Made by a program: the position numbers and the translations under genes
Shown here: in pieces, positions 26,872 through 34,683 of the stretch
How the letters are laid out: each line of letters opens with the position of its first letter
Numbering within the stretch: the stretch's first letter is position 1
NCBI GenBank assembly: GCA_018402135.1
Contig: JAGYJF010000005.1
Coordinates: 470,209-534,208 of the forward strand
DNA length: 64,000 nt
Direction of reading: 5' to 3'
DNA from: Flavobacteriaceae bacterium
Lineage (GTDB): Bacteria; Bacteroidota; Bacteroidia; Flavobacteriales; Flavobacteriaceae
Notes under the pieces: model-generated
What the model was told of the DNA's origin: nothing
Databases searched by the model: none
The model's input: only the letters and a program-made list of their open reading frames with translations

Positions 26872-27482
26872 AACAGCGTTTTTATTTTTTGTTGGTAAAG
26901 TTGGTTGAGTTCTAAAATTTCGTCAAGATACGCTCTTTTTTGTCGTTTGCTCACGGCATCTTGGCTAATGCCTATAAGTTTTGCTAGTTCTTCTTGTATT
27001 TTATTAGGATGTTCTAAGGTCAATTTTACAATTTCAGCTGAATTTGTTGTCCAGTTATCCATGCCAATCAAGACCAATTTAAAGTACAAGTTCATTTCCT
27101 GGTTAAATTGCGAATTGTTGGTTTTTATCTTTAAGTTTTGCTTGTCTTTTTTTAAAGTTTCAAAAATTTCTCCAGAATATACAAAGGCTTCACCATTAGA
27201 TTCACTAACAGTGTTTCCTTGATAAGTTTTCTCACCGATTCCGATGGACAGGCGAACGTCAAAACCTTTAATGGATTTAATGCAAGATTTTAAATACACA
27301 GCTGTTTGAAAACTTTTGCTGCAATCTTTAATCTCTAATTGAAAACTGTCGCCTCTGTAGATTTCAAATAAATCCGACGTTGTAGCCACTTGAGTTAAGG
27401 CATCTTTTAATGGTACCAGCCAAACGTCTTGGCTTTGTGTTGTTCTGGATTTAATGATATCGCCTGTTAACACACTAGTCAT
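26868..27482 (-). CDS. SatD-family protein with C-terminal helix-turn-helix
   Basis: 204 aa. The N-terminus VLTGDIIKSR, RGDSFQ (43-48), SIGIG (79-83) and NGEAF (96-100) resemble SatD proteins and have a pattern like nucleotide-cyclase/GGDEF palm domains, though catalytic metal residues are not obvious. The C-terminus holds a helix-turn-helix (KIQEELAKLIGISQDAVSKR, about residues 161-180). It is first in an operon with DUF3307 and a thioesterase, and its upstream DNA holds three 28-bp dyad repeats that overlap promoter elements. This suggests an autoregulated transcription factor. SatD was named in streptococci; its molecular role is not established to my knowledge. Confidence 0.8.
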   Translation of the reverse strand: MTSVLTGDIIKSRTTQSQDVWLVPLKDALTQVATTSDLFEIYRGDSFQLEIKDCSKSFQTAVYLKSCIKSIKGFDVRLSIGIGEKTYQGNTVSESNGEAFVYSGEIFETLKKDKQNLKIKTNNSQFNQEMNLYFKLVLIGMDNWTTNSAEIVKLTLEHPNKIQEELAKLIGISQDAVSKRQKRAYLDEILELNQLYQQKIKTLL

Positions 27483-27494
27483 ATAATTCTTTTA

Positions 27495-27590
27495 AGAAAA
27501 TCAAATTTATGCCTTTTTTATGGAATAATCAAATTTATGCCTTAAATATGGAATAATTAAATTTATGCCATTTATAAGGAATATAAAGAG
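27495..27590 (-). promoter_or_regulatory. Three 28-bp repeats with dyads and -7 boxes before the SatD-like operon
   Basis: Read on the minus strand, GGCATAAATTTGATTATTCC recurs with exact 28-bp spacing. The AATTT cores lie in plus-strand blocks 27502-27509, 27530-27537 and 27558-27565. Each unit is a dyad GGCATAA-N6-TTATTCC; the copy nearest the gene has a degenerate right half. Units 2 and 3 contain TAAATTTG, a match to TAnnTTTG; the TTTG of unit 2 is 20 bases before the TAAATTTG of unit 3 and could serve as its -33 element. Promoter and operator thus overlap. The start site would be near 27496, leaving a leader of about 14 bases. Confidence 0.75.
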
Positions 27591-27594
27591 TGGG

Positions 27595-28911
27595 TCATTC
27601 CTTATCTGGGTCAGCGCGTTTTAACAATTTGTCGTCAATACTTTTTCCTGCTTTGGCACCAAGTTTTTTAAGGTTTTCAACACGTGAAATAAGGTTTCCT
27701 TTACCGGTTAGTTTTTTCATCGCAGTACCATAAGAATTTTGTACGGTATTTATTTGATTTCCAACTTTTAATAAGTCGTCTGTTAAATTTACAAAACTAT
27801 CATACAGTCGGCCTGCTTGGGTAGCAATTTCTAGAGCGTTTTGTTGCTGTTTTTCATTACTCCACATCGAGTCAACGGTACGCAAAGTAGCTAGTAAAGT
27901 AGAAGGTGTAACAATAACAATATTTTTCTCAAAAGCTTTGTTGTATAAGGAATTGTCATCATTAATTGCCACCGCAAATGCCGGTTCAATAGGTATGAAC
28001 ATCAATACAAAATCGGGCGACTCAATATCGTATAAATCCTGATAGCTTTTAGCAGATAATTGTTCTACATGCTTTCTGATAGAATTAACATGTGCTTTTA
28101 AGTATAACGGCCGTTCTTCTTCTGTGGCATTTACAAATCGTTCGTAATCAACAAGCGAAACCTTGGCATCGATAATCATTTTTTTAGAATCGGGTAGATG
28201 CAACACCACATCGGGCATGACACGTGTACCATCTTCACGTTGAAAGCTTTGCTGAACAAAATACTCACGGTCTTTTTCCAAGCCGGATTTTTCCAGCACA
28301 CGCTCCAGTACTAATTCGCCCCAATTTCCCTGCATTTTACTGTCGCCTTTTAAAGCACGGGTAAGGTTGGTGGTCTCGGCGGTCATTTGTTGGTTAAGTT
28401 CTTTTAAATTAAGAAGTTGTTCTTTTAATGAGGCATGCATGCCAACGCTTTCCTTTTGGGTGTGCTCAACCTTTTCCTCAAAACTTTTAATTTTTTCCTG
28501 AAGTGGCTTTAAAATAGCATCAAGGTTTTCTTTGTTTTGGTTGGTGAATTTGGTTGATTTTTCATCGAGAATTTTATTTGCGAGGTTTTCAAATTCTTTT
28601 TGAAAGCGTTCCTGCAGCTTTTCAACTTCAGCTTTTTGCTCGTCACTGCGTTGTTTGAGGTTTTCAAAATCGGCATTTTGACGGGTTAGTTCCATCGACA
28701 AATGGTCTTTTTCGCTTCTTATAGATTCGCGCGCTATTTCTAAATTTTGAATATTTTGAAGTAATTTATTTTCACTTTCCGTGAAGGCACGCAAGCGTTC
28801 TTCCAAAGATGATATTTTTGCTTTTTGCTTTAAATTACTGATAAAATAACCAACAATTCCGCCAATAATAAGAAAAGGTACAATCAGTATAATGAGGGTA
28901 GTGGTGTCCAT
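27595..28911 (-). CDS. rmuC: DNA recombination protein RmuC homologue
   Basis: 438 aa. An N-terminal membrane helix (residues 4-24) is followed by a long coiled coil (about 30-190) and the RmuC nuclease-like domain with LVLERVLEKSGLEKDREYFV, MPDVVLHLPDSKKMIIDAKV and LMFIPIEPAFAVA. RmuC limits DNA rearrangement at inverted repeats in E. coli. The chain is full length. It is read toward the SatD-like operon but is separated by the repeat array, which would give that operon its own control. Confidence 0.93.
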   Translation of the reverse strand: MDTTTLIILIVPFLIIGGIVGYFISNLKQKAKISSLEERLRAFTESENKLLQNIQNLEIARESIRSEKDHLSMELTRQNADFENLKQRSDEQKAEVEKLQERFQKEFENLANKILDEKSTKFTNQNKENLDAILKPLQEKIKSFEEKVEHTQKESVGMHASLKEQLLNLKELNQQMTAETTNLTRALKGDSKMQGNWGELVLERVLEKSGLEKDREYFVQQSFQREDGTRVMPDVVLHLPDSKKMIIDAKVSLVDYERFVNATEEERPLYLKAHVNSIRKHVEQLSAKSYQDLYDIESPDFVLMFIPIEPAFAVAINDDNSLYNKAFEKNIVIVTPSTLLATLRTVDSMWSNEKQQQNALEIATQAGRLYDSFVNLTDDLLKVGNQINTVQNSYGTAMKKLTGKGNLISRVENLKKLGAKAGKSIDDKLLKRADPDKE

Positions 28912-28933
28912 AAATTGTTTTTGGTAAAGATAT

Positions 28934-29731
28934 TTAATTTATGATTTTAAACCTTCCTGCTTCAACATCAAAATCAATCAAGTTTTTAGGAAATAATTTA
29001 GAAAAATGTCCAGCTTCAATCAATTGACATGGATTACCAAAATAGGATTCTTCTGGCGCCATCACCAACATTTTATCACACAATTGAATGGCTAAATCAA
29101 TTTCATGTGTAGAAAACAAAATGGTTGTACCAGTTGTTTTGGTTAAGTTTTTTAACAGTTTTAAAATGGAAGCCCGGTGGTACAAATCTAAATGGGTCGT
29201 GGGTTCATCTAAAATAATGATGGGTGTGTCTTGAGCCAATGCTCTGGCAATTAAGGCACGTTGTAGTTGTCCGTCGCTCAATTCGAAGCATTTCCTGTCT
29301 CTGAACGACATCATTTCGGTGGCTTTAAGTGCTTGAATGATGTGTTTTTTATCATTTTCTGTTATGGTGCCCAACCAATTGGTGTAAGGTTGGCGCCCAA
29401 GTGCCACAAGCTCCAAAACAGTAATGTTTTTCGATGCTGGTGTTTCGGTTAAAACCACGCTTAAGGTTTCTGCCAAAGTTTCGAAAGTGTAGCTTTTTAA
29501 ATTTTGGTTATTGATTAAAATTTCACCTGACAAGGCTTTTTGAACCTTACACAAGGTACGTAATAAAGTAGATTTCCCAATACCATTGCTGCCAACCAAA
29601 CCAATCAATTCACCTTTTTCCAAAGAAAAATTGATATCCTTCGCCACCACATGGTTTTCTTTTTTATTGTGGTATCCAATAGAAAGACCTTTGGTTTGTA
29701 GTGTGTATTTTGGGTTTTCTTCCATATTCAT
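28934..29731 (-). CDS. btuD: ABC transporter ATPase, FecE/BtuD-like (cobalamin uptake)
   Basis: 265 aa from ATG at 29731; a TTG three codons upstream and an ATG two codons further in are alternatives. Walker A is GSNGIGKST, the signature ELSDGQLQR (LSDGQ form usual for iron-siderophore and B12 importers) and Walker B IIILDEPTTHLD. It powers import through the permease coded just upstream. The neighbouring permease, binding lipoprotein and riboswitch-controlled receptor point to vitamin B12, but iron complexes cannot be excluded from sequence. Confidence 0.85.
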   Translation of the reverse strand: MNMEENPKYTLQTKGLSIGYHNKKENHVVAKDINFSLEKGELIGLVGSNGIGKSTLLRTLCKVQKALSGEILINNQNLKSYTFETLAETLSVVLTETPASKNITVLELVALGRQPYTNWLGTITENDKKHIIQALKATEMMSFRDRKCFELSDGQLQRALIARALAQDTPIIILDEPTTHLDLYHRASILKLLKNLTKTTGTTILFSTHEIDLAIQLCDKMLVMAPEESYFGNPCQLIEAGHFSKLFPKNLIDFDVEAGRFKIIN

Positions 29732-29791
29732 TTTATACAAAATTAAGCATTTGAGCTTATCTGTAACATCAGTGAGGTATTACCATAAAAA

Positions 29792-30823
29792 TTAAAACAA
29801 CAACTTACGTTTCCTTACCAGTAACCAAATCACCACTGGTGCACCAACTAAGGAGGTGATGGCATTGATTGGTAAGGTGTAATCGGTAAAAGGCATTTGA
29901 GCGATGCTATCACAAATTAACATGATTATAGCACCACATAAAATCACAGCAGGAATTAAAACCTGATGATTAGCCGTTGTAAAAATTTGTTTTGTAATGT
30001 GTGGAACGGCCAATCCTATAAAGGCAACTGGTCCGGCAAAAGCCGTGATAGCTCCAGCCAGGATACAGGTAGCTACTAATATAATGAGTCGGCTTTTTCC
30101 AATATTTAAACCTTGGCTTTTGGCGTAATTTTCTCCTAAAAGTAAAGCGTTTAATGGTTTGATAGTTAAAACAGACATGGCTAAACCAGCCATAAAACAA
30201 ATGAAAAGCACGAACATACCTTCCCAAGAATTGTTGCCTAAGCTACCAAACGACCAGAAAATGTACTGTTGTAATTGCTCTGCAGTACTAAAATACGCCA
30301 ATATACCTACTATGGCAGCGGTAACACTACCAAACATCAATCCAATAATTAGTATGGCCATGGTGTCTTTTACTCTTACTGTTACTGCCAACACCGCCAG
30401 CATTACCAAAAAACTTCCCAGTCCCGCGGCAATTACCAAACTCCAAGTTCCCAGTAAAGCGGTTCCTAAAATTCCGCCAAAACCTGCGGCGCCCATAATG
30501 AGTAAGGCTACACCTAAACTGGCACCGCTACTAACGCCTAAAACAAATGGTCCGGCAAGCGGATTTCTAAACAATGTTTGCATCAACAGGCCACAAACCG
30601 AAAGTCCGGCGCCAACCATAATAGCGGTTAGTGCCTTTGGTAGACGGTAATCTTGAATAATGAAATTCCAGGCAGTATTTTCTGTAGAAAGATGGAACAA
30701 ACTTTTGACAACCTCTTTTAAAGGAATAGCCACCGAGCCCAAGCTGATATTGGTAAAAAACACCACGAGAAGTGTTAAAGTCAGCAGAATAAATGGTTTA
30801 TGATATGAAATAGATTTTTCCAG
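29792..30823 (-). CDS. btuC: FecCD-family ABC permease (cobalamin uptake), unusual start
   Basis: About 344 aa if read from the CTG at 30823. The family pattern LGSVAIPLKEV, PLAGPFVLGVSSGASLG and FIGLAVPHITK is present with 9-10 membrane helices. No ATG, GTG or TTG precedes the first hydrophobic segment; the nearest GTG (30766) would leave only five residues before NISLGSV and cut off helix 1 (PFILLTLTLLVVFFTNISLG). An in-frame stop TAA lies just before the CTG, so CTG is the only plausible upstream start besides ATT. The start is uncertain; the rest is intact. Confidence 0.82.
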   Translation of the reverse strand: MEKSISYHKPFILLTLTLLVVFFTNISLGSVAIPLKEVVKSLFHLSTENTAWNFIIQDYRLPKALTAIMVGAGLSVCGLLMQTLFRNPLAGPFVLGVSSGASLGVALLIMGAAGFGGILGTALLGTWSLVIAAGLGSFLVMLAVLAVTVRVKDTMAILIIGLMFGSVTAAIVGILAYFSTAEQLQQYIFWSFGSLGNNSWEGMFVLFICFMAGLAMSVLTIKPLNALLLGENYAKSQGLNIGKSRLIILVATCILAGAITAFAGPVAFIGLAVPHITKQIFTTANHQVLIPAVILCGAIIMLICDSIAQMPFTDYTLPINAITSLVGAPVVIWLLVRKRKLLF

Positions 30824-30850
30824 TTATATAGAGTATTAATTTTTTATACA

Positions 30851-30964
30851 GCAGGCCTGTCTACCGTTAGGCAGGGATTCACAAAGCAATGCAAAGTTAC
30901 ACAAAGAATTTGTGGTTTCTTTTGATTTTATCTCTTTGATTCTCTTTGCACCTCTGCGAAACAA
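30851..30964. repeat. Palindromic and degenerate repeats between btuC and btuF
   Basis: CCTGTCTA (30856-30863) and TAGGCAGG (30868-30875) form an 8-bp stem with a CCGT loop. Next come about 90 bases rich in CAAAG and CTTTG units (for example GCAAAGTTACACAAAG). Similar CAAAGTTAAACAAAG occurs at 50661-50690. Both types resemble short intergenic repeats common in Bacteroidota genomes (memory, not checked). They separate two genes of one transport unit. Confidence 0.55.
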
Positions 30965-32110
30965 CTATTCCAAAGCCATAAAAAAATACAATTCATGATC
31001 TGGCAACAAATCCGGATGCAATATCTTCACTAAATCTTTTAAAACCAAATCGGGTCTGTTAGGAGCAAGCTCGTAATAAATAACGCCACCGGTTTCGCCT
31101 TTTAGACTTGAAAAACTGTACACTCTTTTATTTTTAAATGCACCAAAATGGGTATATGCTTTACTGCCATCCATCATTTGTTGATAGTTTGAAAATTGTC
31201 CCGGACCAATCCAAAAATCGGCATTTTGTGCTTTTTCAATAACCGATTCTACATTTAGCGCAAGGCTTCCGGTACCGTTGGAATCTTTCCACAAATAATT
31301 ACCGTTGGCATCTTTAATAAAGGTGGCTGCCCAACTGTTACCTTGAGGTAAATACCAGGTGTCTTTCCACATAGCGCCACTTAAGACCGTGGGTTGGTTT
31401 TTAGAAGTTGATGACAAGGATTTAATTTCTAAGTAATTGTTTTCTATATTTTTAAATATTTTATCTGCTTCATCTAATTTATCTAAAAAAGCACCGAAAA
31501 ACTTAATCCACTCGGCTTTTCCAAGGGGTGACGTTTCGGTCCAGTCGCCATTGTAAACTACCTTAACACCGGCGCGTTCAAGGGTAGTAAAACTTTTATT
31601 CCCTCCGTTTACTGCAAACCCAATCAAAACATCAGGTTGTAGGTTGATAACGGTTTCGGTGTTGATAGATTCATTGTTGCCAATTTCGGTAATTTGCCCG
31701 TTATTAATGCGTTCTCGGGTAGTTTCCGAAGAAATATAATCCAAATTAGGAAAACCAATCAGTTTGTCTACTTCATTCAGCATTTCTAAAGAAGGAATAT
31801 GCGTTGTAGAGGTTACAATCAAATTGTTAACCGGTACTTGTATAACGGCATCGTAGGTCTTTTCCGAAATAAAATCATTCTCATCTTTCACCAAGGCATA
31901 TCTGAAAACTTGTGGAGATTCGGGCCAGGGATTTTTCACCTCAAGAACCCTATAATTACCGTAATCAGTTATTGAAAAACCTTCGGCGTAACTTACTGCA
32001 ATTTTATTTAATAAATTTTCAGTGTTTAAAGCATCATTAGCCTTTTCATTTTTACAGGAAAAAACAGTAATTATAAAAATCGCAAATATGACGATTTTTT
32101 TGTGTGACAT
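30965..32110 (-). CDS. btuF: ABC transporter substrate-binding lipoprotein (cobalamin uptake)
   Basis: 381 aa from ATG at 32110, chosen because it starts a compact signal peptide (MSHKKIVIFAIFIITVFSCK) whose Cys19 is the lipobox Cys; an in-frame ATG at 32137 adds nine residues. The family III periplasmic-binding fold is seen in VTSTTHIPSLEMLNEVDKLI and LQPDVLIGFAVNGG. It would hand cobalamin to BtuC/BtuD. The divergent riboswitch and TonB receptor support cobalamin. No B12 box is seen on this strand before the gene. Confidence 0.85.
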   Translation of the reverse strand: MSHKKIVIFAIFIITVFSCKNEKANDALNTENLLNKIAVSYAEGFSITDYGNYRVLEVKNPWPESPQVFRYALVKDENDFISEKTYDAVIQVPVNNLIVTSTTHIPSLEMLNEVDKLIGFPNLDYISSETTRERINNGQITEIGNNESINTETVINLQPDVLIGFAVNGGNKSFTTLERAGVKVVYNGDWTETSPLGKAEWIKFFGAFLDKLDEADKIFKNIENNYLEIKSLSSTSKNQPTVLSGAMWKDTWYLPQGNSWAATFIKDANGNYLWKDSNGTGSLALNVESVIEKAQNADFWIGPGQFSNYQQMMDGSKAYTHFGAFKNKRVYSFSSLKGETGGVIYYELAPNRPDLVLKDLVKILHPDLLPDHELYFFMALE

Positions 32111-32301
32111 TGGTGACAAATAAGTTCTTAAAAACATAGTAGTTTTGATGAATTTCTAATCGATGTAAGACGGTTCAAATTTAACACTATATATTGTGCC
32201 AGGAATTGTCATTTCCCATTTTTTAGTTGGTTTTATTAATTTGATTTACAAACTGAACAAAAAAAGTAAGCATCAAATTACACTTTCCTTAAATATTATA
32301 C

Positions 32302-32309
32302 TATTTTCG
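32302..32309 (+). promoter_or_regulatory. Possible -7 box for the riboswitch transcript
   Basis: TATTTTCG fits TAnnTTTG with one mismatch and lies about 20 bases before the conserved riboswitch core. No clear -33 TTTG at the usual spacing. Confidence 0.35.
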
Positions 32310-32324
32310 CCCAGAATTTTGGTT

Positions 32325-32530
32325 TGTGCTGCTCTTACAAAGTAGCATGATTAAAAGGGAATTCGGTGTAAAACCGAAGCTGTTCCCGCAACTGTAAAGC
32401 TATGCTGAATTTGTTTCAGCATCTCATTGTTGAGTTGTTATGACTTTAAAAACCACTGTCTAAGACCGATTTATTTTGGGTTGAGATGGGAAGGTGACAT
32501 AACAAGGTTAAGCCAGGAGACCTGCCATTT
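32325..32530 (+). ncRNA. Cobalamin (B12) riboswitch
   Basis: The class signature is clear: AAAAGGGAATTCGGTG (32354-32369), GAAGCTGTTCCCGCAACTG (32376-32394) and the B12 box AGCCAGGAGACCTGCC at 32511-32526. It lies in the leader of the TonB receptor gene, so cobalamin should turn the receptor off. Downstream, AAACTTT and AAAGTTT (32546-32568) and GGTTAA/TTAACC just before the ATG can form hairpins; the latter could block initiation, fitting translational control. No strong U-tract terminator is seen. It fills most of the 476-base gap between the divergent btuF and btuB-like genes. Confidence 0.95.
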
Positions 32531-32613
32531 TCAAAACAATAAGTCAAACTTTCGGGATAAAAGTTTGGGTGAGGGAAACTTCATTCTTTTTTCTCGGTTA
32601 ATATTTAACCAAA

Positions 32614-34539
32614 ATGAAACGTATGTTAATCGTGGCGTGGCTGTGCGCCTTAACTTCTGCGTATGCGCAGGATTTAAATCAACAGCAATCTCTTGACTCT
32701 GTTTTTATAGACTCTAAAACCTCTTTACCTAGAAAAAATAGTGGTAAGGTGGTTACCAAAATTACTTCGGAAATATTAGAGCGAAGCACAGGCAAAACAC
32801 TTGCTCAGGTCATCAACGAATTTTCAGGAATGGAAATTAATGGCAGTCGCAGTAATGATGGGCAAAATCTTGGTTATTTTGCGCGCGGAGGCCGAAACCG
32901 TCAGGTAGTTATTGTCATTGATGGTGTTCAAGTTAACGATCCGTCGCAGATTGCCAACGATTTTGATTTGCGCTTGCTCTCAGTTCAAAATATCGAACAA
33001 ATTGAGATTGTAAAAGGCGCTTCCAGTGTTTTATATGGCAGTGGTGCCAGTACGGCGGTGATCAGTATTACAAGTAAAAAATCTTCTGAAAAACCTATTT
33101 CAGGCAATTTTAGTACTATGATTGGGTCGAATAAGCCTCAAGATGTTGGCAATTTCAAGGTTGAACAGTTTGTTATTAATGCCCAGGTTGGCGGTAGTCT
33201 TGGTAATTGGTTTTACGAGGTAAGTTTTCAAAACAGATTTACCGATGGTCTATCGGCAGTGGCCGCTCCCGATGGGGAAGCTCAGTTTGAAAGTGATGTG
33301 TTTAATGCTTTTAACCTTAACGCAAAGTTGGGTTACCGATTTTCTGAAAATTTTAAAATCAGCAGATTTTTTGCGTTAGACCAGTTCAAAAGTGGTTTTG
33401 ATAACTTCGATTTTACCGACGCCGATAACTTAAGTGAAAGCAAACAACGGCGTATAGGTGGTAACTTGCAATGGCAATTCAAAAATTCGAAGTTTGTTTT
33501 TAACGATAGTTATACTCGGGTAGAGCGCGGCATAACTTCGGCATTTCCGTCGAAATTCGATTCGGAGTTTTTTGCTTTTGATACTTATTTTCAGCATCGA
33601 TTCAATACATCAGTTTCAGCTACTCTAGGACTCAATTTGACCAATTCTAAAATGAACAGTTTTAGTATTCCGTTTGGTGAGACCAACTTTGAACCAATCA
33701 TTCAAGAAGACGACGCCAATTTTACCATTGTTGACCCATATTTGAATGTGTTATACATTTCAAATTTTGGATTGAATGTTAATGCCGGTGCTAGGTTTAA
33801 CACGCATTCGGTGTATGATAATAAGTTGGTTTACAATATTAATCCTTCGTATAATTTTAAACTGAAAGAAAACAACCTAAAACTATTATCGAGTTATAGT
33901 ACAGCATACATTACGCCGTCGTTATTTCAAATTTTCGATCCCTCATTTGGAAACGAAGATTTGTTACCCGAAGAAAATAGAACCATTGAAGCCGGTTTAG
34001 AATTTACCAACAGCAAATCACTGCGGGTAAGTGTGGTATATTTTAACAGAGAGGAAAAGAATTTTATTGATTTTGTTACTGTTAATCCTGATTTGTTTAT
34101 TTCTCAATATCAAAACATTGCGGACCTTTTTACCAGTAGCGGTGTAGAAGTAGAGTTTTCTAACCGCTTTGGAAATAAGATTCAGTTAAATGCCAATTAC
34201 ACATTTACTGATACCGATACCAGATTTGCATTAAGAATCCCGAAACACAAAGTAAACGCGAGCGTTCTGTATATGCCAAGCCAAAAAACAACCTTGAGTT
34301 TGGCCTATCAGTTTAACGATAGTCGAGAGGATCAGTTTTTTAATCCCAGTACCTTTGCTTCAGAGCGTATAACTTTAAGCAGTTTTGGCATCACCGATTT
34401 TTATGTGAGTCATCAATTAAATAATCATGTAAAATTTATGTTTAATCTTACCAATATATTTGACAAAGACTATCAGGAAATATTTAGGTTTCAAACCAGA
34501 GGTAGAAATGTTTCGGTTGGTTTTCAGTTGAGTTTTTAA
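32614..34539 (+). CDS. btuB: TonB-dependent cobalamin receptor (BtuB-like)
   Basis: 641 aa outer-membrane receptor. Signal peptide residues 1-18 (cut near AYAQD). The plug domain includes IINEFSGM-like EFSGMEINGSRSNDGQN, VIVIDGVQVNDPSQ and IEIVKGASSVLYGSGAST. A 22-strand barrel follows and ends with an aromatic residue (QLSF). The cobalamin riboswitch in its leader and the btuFCD genes divergent from it make B12 or a related corrinoid the likely ligand. A terminator follows. Confidence 0.92.
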   Translation: MKRMLIVAWLCALTSAYAQDLNQQQSLDSVFIDSKTSLPRKNSGKVVTKITSEILERSTGKTLAQVINEFSGMEINGSRSNDGQNLGYFARGGRNRQVVIVIDGVQVNDPSQIANDFDLRLLSVQNIEQIEIVKGASSVLYGSGASTAVISITSKKSSEKPISGNFSTMIGSNKPQDVGNFKVEQFVINAQVGGSLGNWFYEVSFQNRFTDGLSAVAAPDGEAQFESDVFNAFNLNAKLGYRFSENFKISRFFALDQFKSGFDNFDFTDADNLSESKQRRIGGNLQWQFKNSKFVFNDSYTRVERGITSAFPSKFDSEFFAFDTYFQHRFNTSVSATLGLNLTNSKMNSFSIPFGETNFEPIIQEDDANFTIVDPYLNVLYISNFGLNVNAGARFNTHSVYDNKLVYNINPSYNFKLKENNLKLLSSYSTAYITPSLFQIFDPSFGNEDLLPEENRTIEAGLEFTNSKSLRVSVVYFNREEKNFIDFVTVNPDLFISQYQNIADLFTSSGVEVEFSNRFGNKIQLNANYTFTDTDTRFALRIPKHKVNASVLYMPSQKTTLSLAYQFNDSREDQFFNPSTFASERITLSSFGITDFYVSHQLNNHVKFMFNLTNIFDKDYQEIFRFQTRGRNVSVGFQLSF

Positions 34540-34559
34540 TTTAAATTTTAGTGCTGTTT

Positions 34560-34594
34560 AAAGTCTGAAGACTAAAAACTTCAGACTTTTTTAT
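34560..34594 (+). terminator. Terminator after the BtuB-like gene
   Basis: AAAGTCTGAAG (34560-34570) pairs with CTTCAGACTTT (34579-34589) around 8 bases, then a T run. It starts about 20 bases past the stop codon. Confidence 0.88.
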
Positions 34595-34683
34595 TCCTGC
34601 TGTTGTCAAACTAATTCAAATCATTGTTTGCCCTTGCTTAAATCGATATCTTTGGGTTACCAGCTTAATTCAATTACATAGCT

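Noticed and set aside
30159..30650. 163-codon rightward open frame opposite btuC
   Set aside because: Antisense to a well-supported permease; composition (Pro, Thr, Lys rich) mirrors the hydrophobic sense strand and no family pattern is present.
32427..32696. 89-codon open frame covering the end of the riboswitch
   Set aside because: Overlaps conserved riboswitch elements including the B12 box and runs into the receptor gene in another frame.
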